From JANNHP01 sp031404455 (GTDB lineage Bacteria > Planctomycetota > JAJSAM01 > JAJVHW01), in contig JANNHP010000372.1 in the NCBI GenBank assembly GCA_031404455.1, forward strand, positions 1 to 7,800: DNA of 7,800 nt, written 5' to 3'. Below are positions 6,407 to 7,800 of the stretch, one piece after another. The translations under genes and the position numbers were made by a program. The notes beneath the pieces were generated by a model. That model searched no databases, was not told the origin of the DNA, and saw only the letters and a program-made list of their open reading frames with translations. Every line of letters begins with the position of its first letter. The stretch's first letter is position 1.

Positions 6407-6579
6407 ACGTACCGGGCCGCCGAAGCGAACCGCGGGAGAGATCTCGGTAGGGGCGGACCCCCGTGTCCGCCCAGGTCAGCAGGGAACGGTGCCCGCGCCG
6501 AATCCGCGTTGGGCGGACACAGGGGTCCGCCCCAACCGAGAGGTTGGTTCCGTTCGGCAGTGCGTCGACGGCCGCCGTC
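6407..6579. other. Intergenic region between convergent nusB and HEAT-repeat gene
   Basis: This 173-bp gap is largely occupied by repeat copy B. The remaining flanks (6407-6436 and 6552-6579) contain no gene and no separate terminator with a U tract that I can see. Confidence 0.6.
6437..6551. repeat. Composite palindromic repeat, copy B
   Basis: This is the second copy of the element at 88-203, here between the converging 3' ends of nusB and the HEAT-repeat gene. The arms start CTCGGT at 6443 and end ACCGAG at 6540. Each arm has a perfect internal hairpin: GGGCGGAC (6451-6458) with GTCCGCCC (6465-6472), and GGGCGGAC (6511-6518) with GTCCGCCC (6525-6532), both with 6-nt loops. The spacer is 6473-6510. 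The two arms can also pair with each other, giving a long alternative stem. As in copy A there is no coding content. The position suggests it could serve as a bidirectional terminator or 3'-end stabiliser. The long U-tract of an intrinsic terminator is missing. Confidence 0.88.
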
Positions 6580-7800
6580 TCATCTCGCACTCACTTTCGC
6601 GAGCGCGGCCTTCGCCGCCTCGCGGACGTCGCGCGACGGATCGAAGAGCGCCTCGCGGAGCGACTCCGCGGCGCCGGGTCCTCCGAAGTCGCCGAGCAGC
6701 ACGGCCGCCTGGACGCGAACGTCGGCCAAGTCCTGCGACGGAATGACCTCCTCCCGACCGCTGCGGACGCGGCGCGACACGATCGCGGCGAGTTCCGGCG
6801 TCGCCGCGCGCGCCTCCGACGGGAACGATGTCAGCGCGCGCATCGCGAAGCGCGCCTTCGACCACGCGAACGGCGCGCGGAGGAACTCGACGAGTCGCGG
6901 CGCGACGGCGCTCGCGCGCGGGCCGAGCAGCGAGAGTTGCGCGAGCGCTTCGTCGGCCCAGCCGGAGTTGCGGGCTTCCGCGAGTTCGAACAGTGCGCGC
7001 GCGGCGGCTGCAGGGTCGTGCGGCGCGAGCGACACGGCCGCGGGAATTCGAACGTCGGGGACGTCTTCGTTCGCCGCGCGGCGCAACGCCTCGACCGTCG
7101 CCGGGAGAAGATCGACGCTCTCGTCCGGCGCCCGGGCCGCGGCAACGCGGACGTTCTCCGCAGGATCCGCGAGGAGACGGACGAGTTGCTCCTGCGCGCG
7201 CGCCCCGCTGCGGTCGCCGAGCCAACCTGCGACGATCGTGCGGACCTCCGCGCTCGGGTCCGCGCTGAACCCGCAGACGGCGTCGAGGTGCTGTTCGGGG
7301 ACGCGGGCGAAGCTCGCCGCGGCCTCGTTGGCGGCGATCGCGCCGTCGCGGACCGCCGCGAGGAGCGGCGCGACCGCGCCGAGCCGTGCGAGGGCTTCTG
7401 CGGGTCCGGAGGCGCCCCATCGCTCCTCGCTGGCGTTGAGGAGGGCAGTCAGCCGCGGGATCTCCGACCGCGCGGCGTCTCCGACGTCCGCCAGCACCCA
7501 GGCCGCGTGCCTGCGGACAGCCTCGTCGGTCGAACCGAGTCGCTCCGCGACGCACGCGAGCACGCGCTCGTCGCGGACTCCCATCCGCGCGAGAGCGTCG
7601 GCGGCGTCGTCGCGATGAACGGGATCGTCGAGGAGCGCCATGACTTCCTTGGAGACGGACGCCGCCGCCGGACCGAACTTCCCGAGCGCGACCAGCGCCT
7701 CGTGCGCGACGCCCGCGTCGGCGTCCTTCACCGCGTTCGAGAGCGCGGACAGCGTGGCTGCGTCGGGCGCGCCTCCCTCGGCGAGGGCCGCGATCGCCCA
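6580..7800 (-). CDS. HEAT-repeat protein, 5' end beyond the window
   Basis: The reading frame is open to the right edge, so the true start lies outside. A GTG at 7731 looks like a start, but the frame continues upstream as WAIAALAEGG and so on, in the same repeat style, making an internal start unlikely. About 406 residues are visible, almost wholly tandem helical repeats of roughly 30-40 residues, with patterns such as VRRHAAWVLADVGD, VRIPAAVSLAP, VRVQAAVLLGDFGG and VREAAKAALAKV. These are HEAT-type (PBS-lyase-like) repeats, which form curved scaffolds for protein binding. No catalytic domain, TM segment or signal peptide is seen in this part. Any such domain would be N-terminal, outside the window. 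Function cannot be assigned. The gene ends 28 nt from repeat copy B and converges on nusB. Confidence 0.88.
   Translation of the reverse strand, partial: WAIAALAEGGAPDAATLSALSNAVKDADAGVAHEALVALGKFGPAAASVSKEVMALLDDPVHRDDAADALARMGVRDERVLACVAERLGSTDEAVRRHAAWVLADVGDAARSEIPRLTALLNASEERWGASGPAEALARLGAVAPLLAAVRDGAIAANEAAASFARVPEQHLDAVCGFSADPSAEVRTIVAGWLGDRSGARAQEQLVRLLADPAENVRVAAARAPDESVDLLPATVEALRRAANEDVPDVRIPAAVSLAPHDPAAAARALFELAEARNSGWADEALAQLSLLGPRASAVAPRLVEFLRAPFAWSKARFAMRALTSFPSEARAATPELAAIVSRRVRSGREEVIPSQDLADVRVQAAVLLGDFGGPGAAESLREALFDPSRDVREAAKAALAKVSAR

Noticed and set aside
6476..7555. Minus-strand 359-codon frame overlapping the HEAT-repeat gene
   Set aside because: It is an Arg/Gly-rich shadow frame and runs through the palindromic repeat. 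The other minus frame gives coherent helical repeats.

Overview
The window is a high-GC, densely coding bacterial chromosomal segment. It holds seven recognisable or describable protein genes, one of them cut off by the right-hand edge, and two copies of a roughly 115-bp palindromic repeat at gene 3' ends. GC-rich third positions, an MreB with planctomycete-like wording, a short-headed coiled-coil membrane protein of a style I associate with Planctomycetota, and a long HEAT-repeat protein together suggest an uncultured Planctomycetota-like lineage. That placement is inference only; no rRNA or phylogenetic marker comparison is possible here.

Layout from left to right. Positions 1-230 are non-coding and hold repeat copy A. 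mreB (231-1283, minus) is the cell-shape actin. Behind a strong minus-strand terminator (1336-1372) lies a two-gene unit on the minus strand: a TM plus coiled-coil plus beta-type protein (1602-2450) and a 50-residue single-TM protein (1410-1562), read from a good sigma70-type promoter at 2542-2571. Next comes moeA-lnt (5460 to 2621, minus), molybdopterin molybdenumtransferase and apolipoprotein N-acyltransferase, overlapping by four bases. A 62-bp divergent gap separates moeA from ribH-nusB (5523-6406, plus), lumazine synthase and the antitermination factor, again overlapping by four bases. Positions 6407-6579 are non-coding and hold repeat copy B between the converging 3' ends of nusB and a HEAT-repeat gene (6580 to beyond 7800, minus).

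Most of this is housekeeping: envelope shape (mreB), lipoprotein maturation (lnt), molybdenum cofactor, riboflavin and transcription antitermination. The less ordinary items are (i) the composite palindromic repeats, whose core is flipped relative to their ends between the two copies, and (ii) the two-gene membrane unit next to mreB. Its larger product has the same overall plan as MreC (TM, coiled coil, beta-type C-terminus) but is not a recognisable MreC. No CRISPR array, transposase, tRNA, rRNA or defence system is visible.
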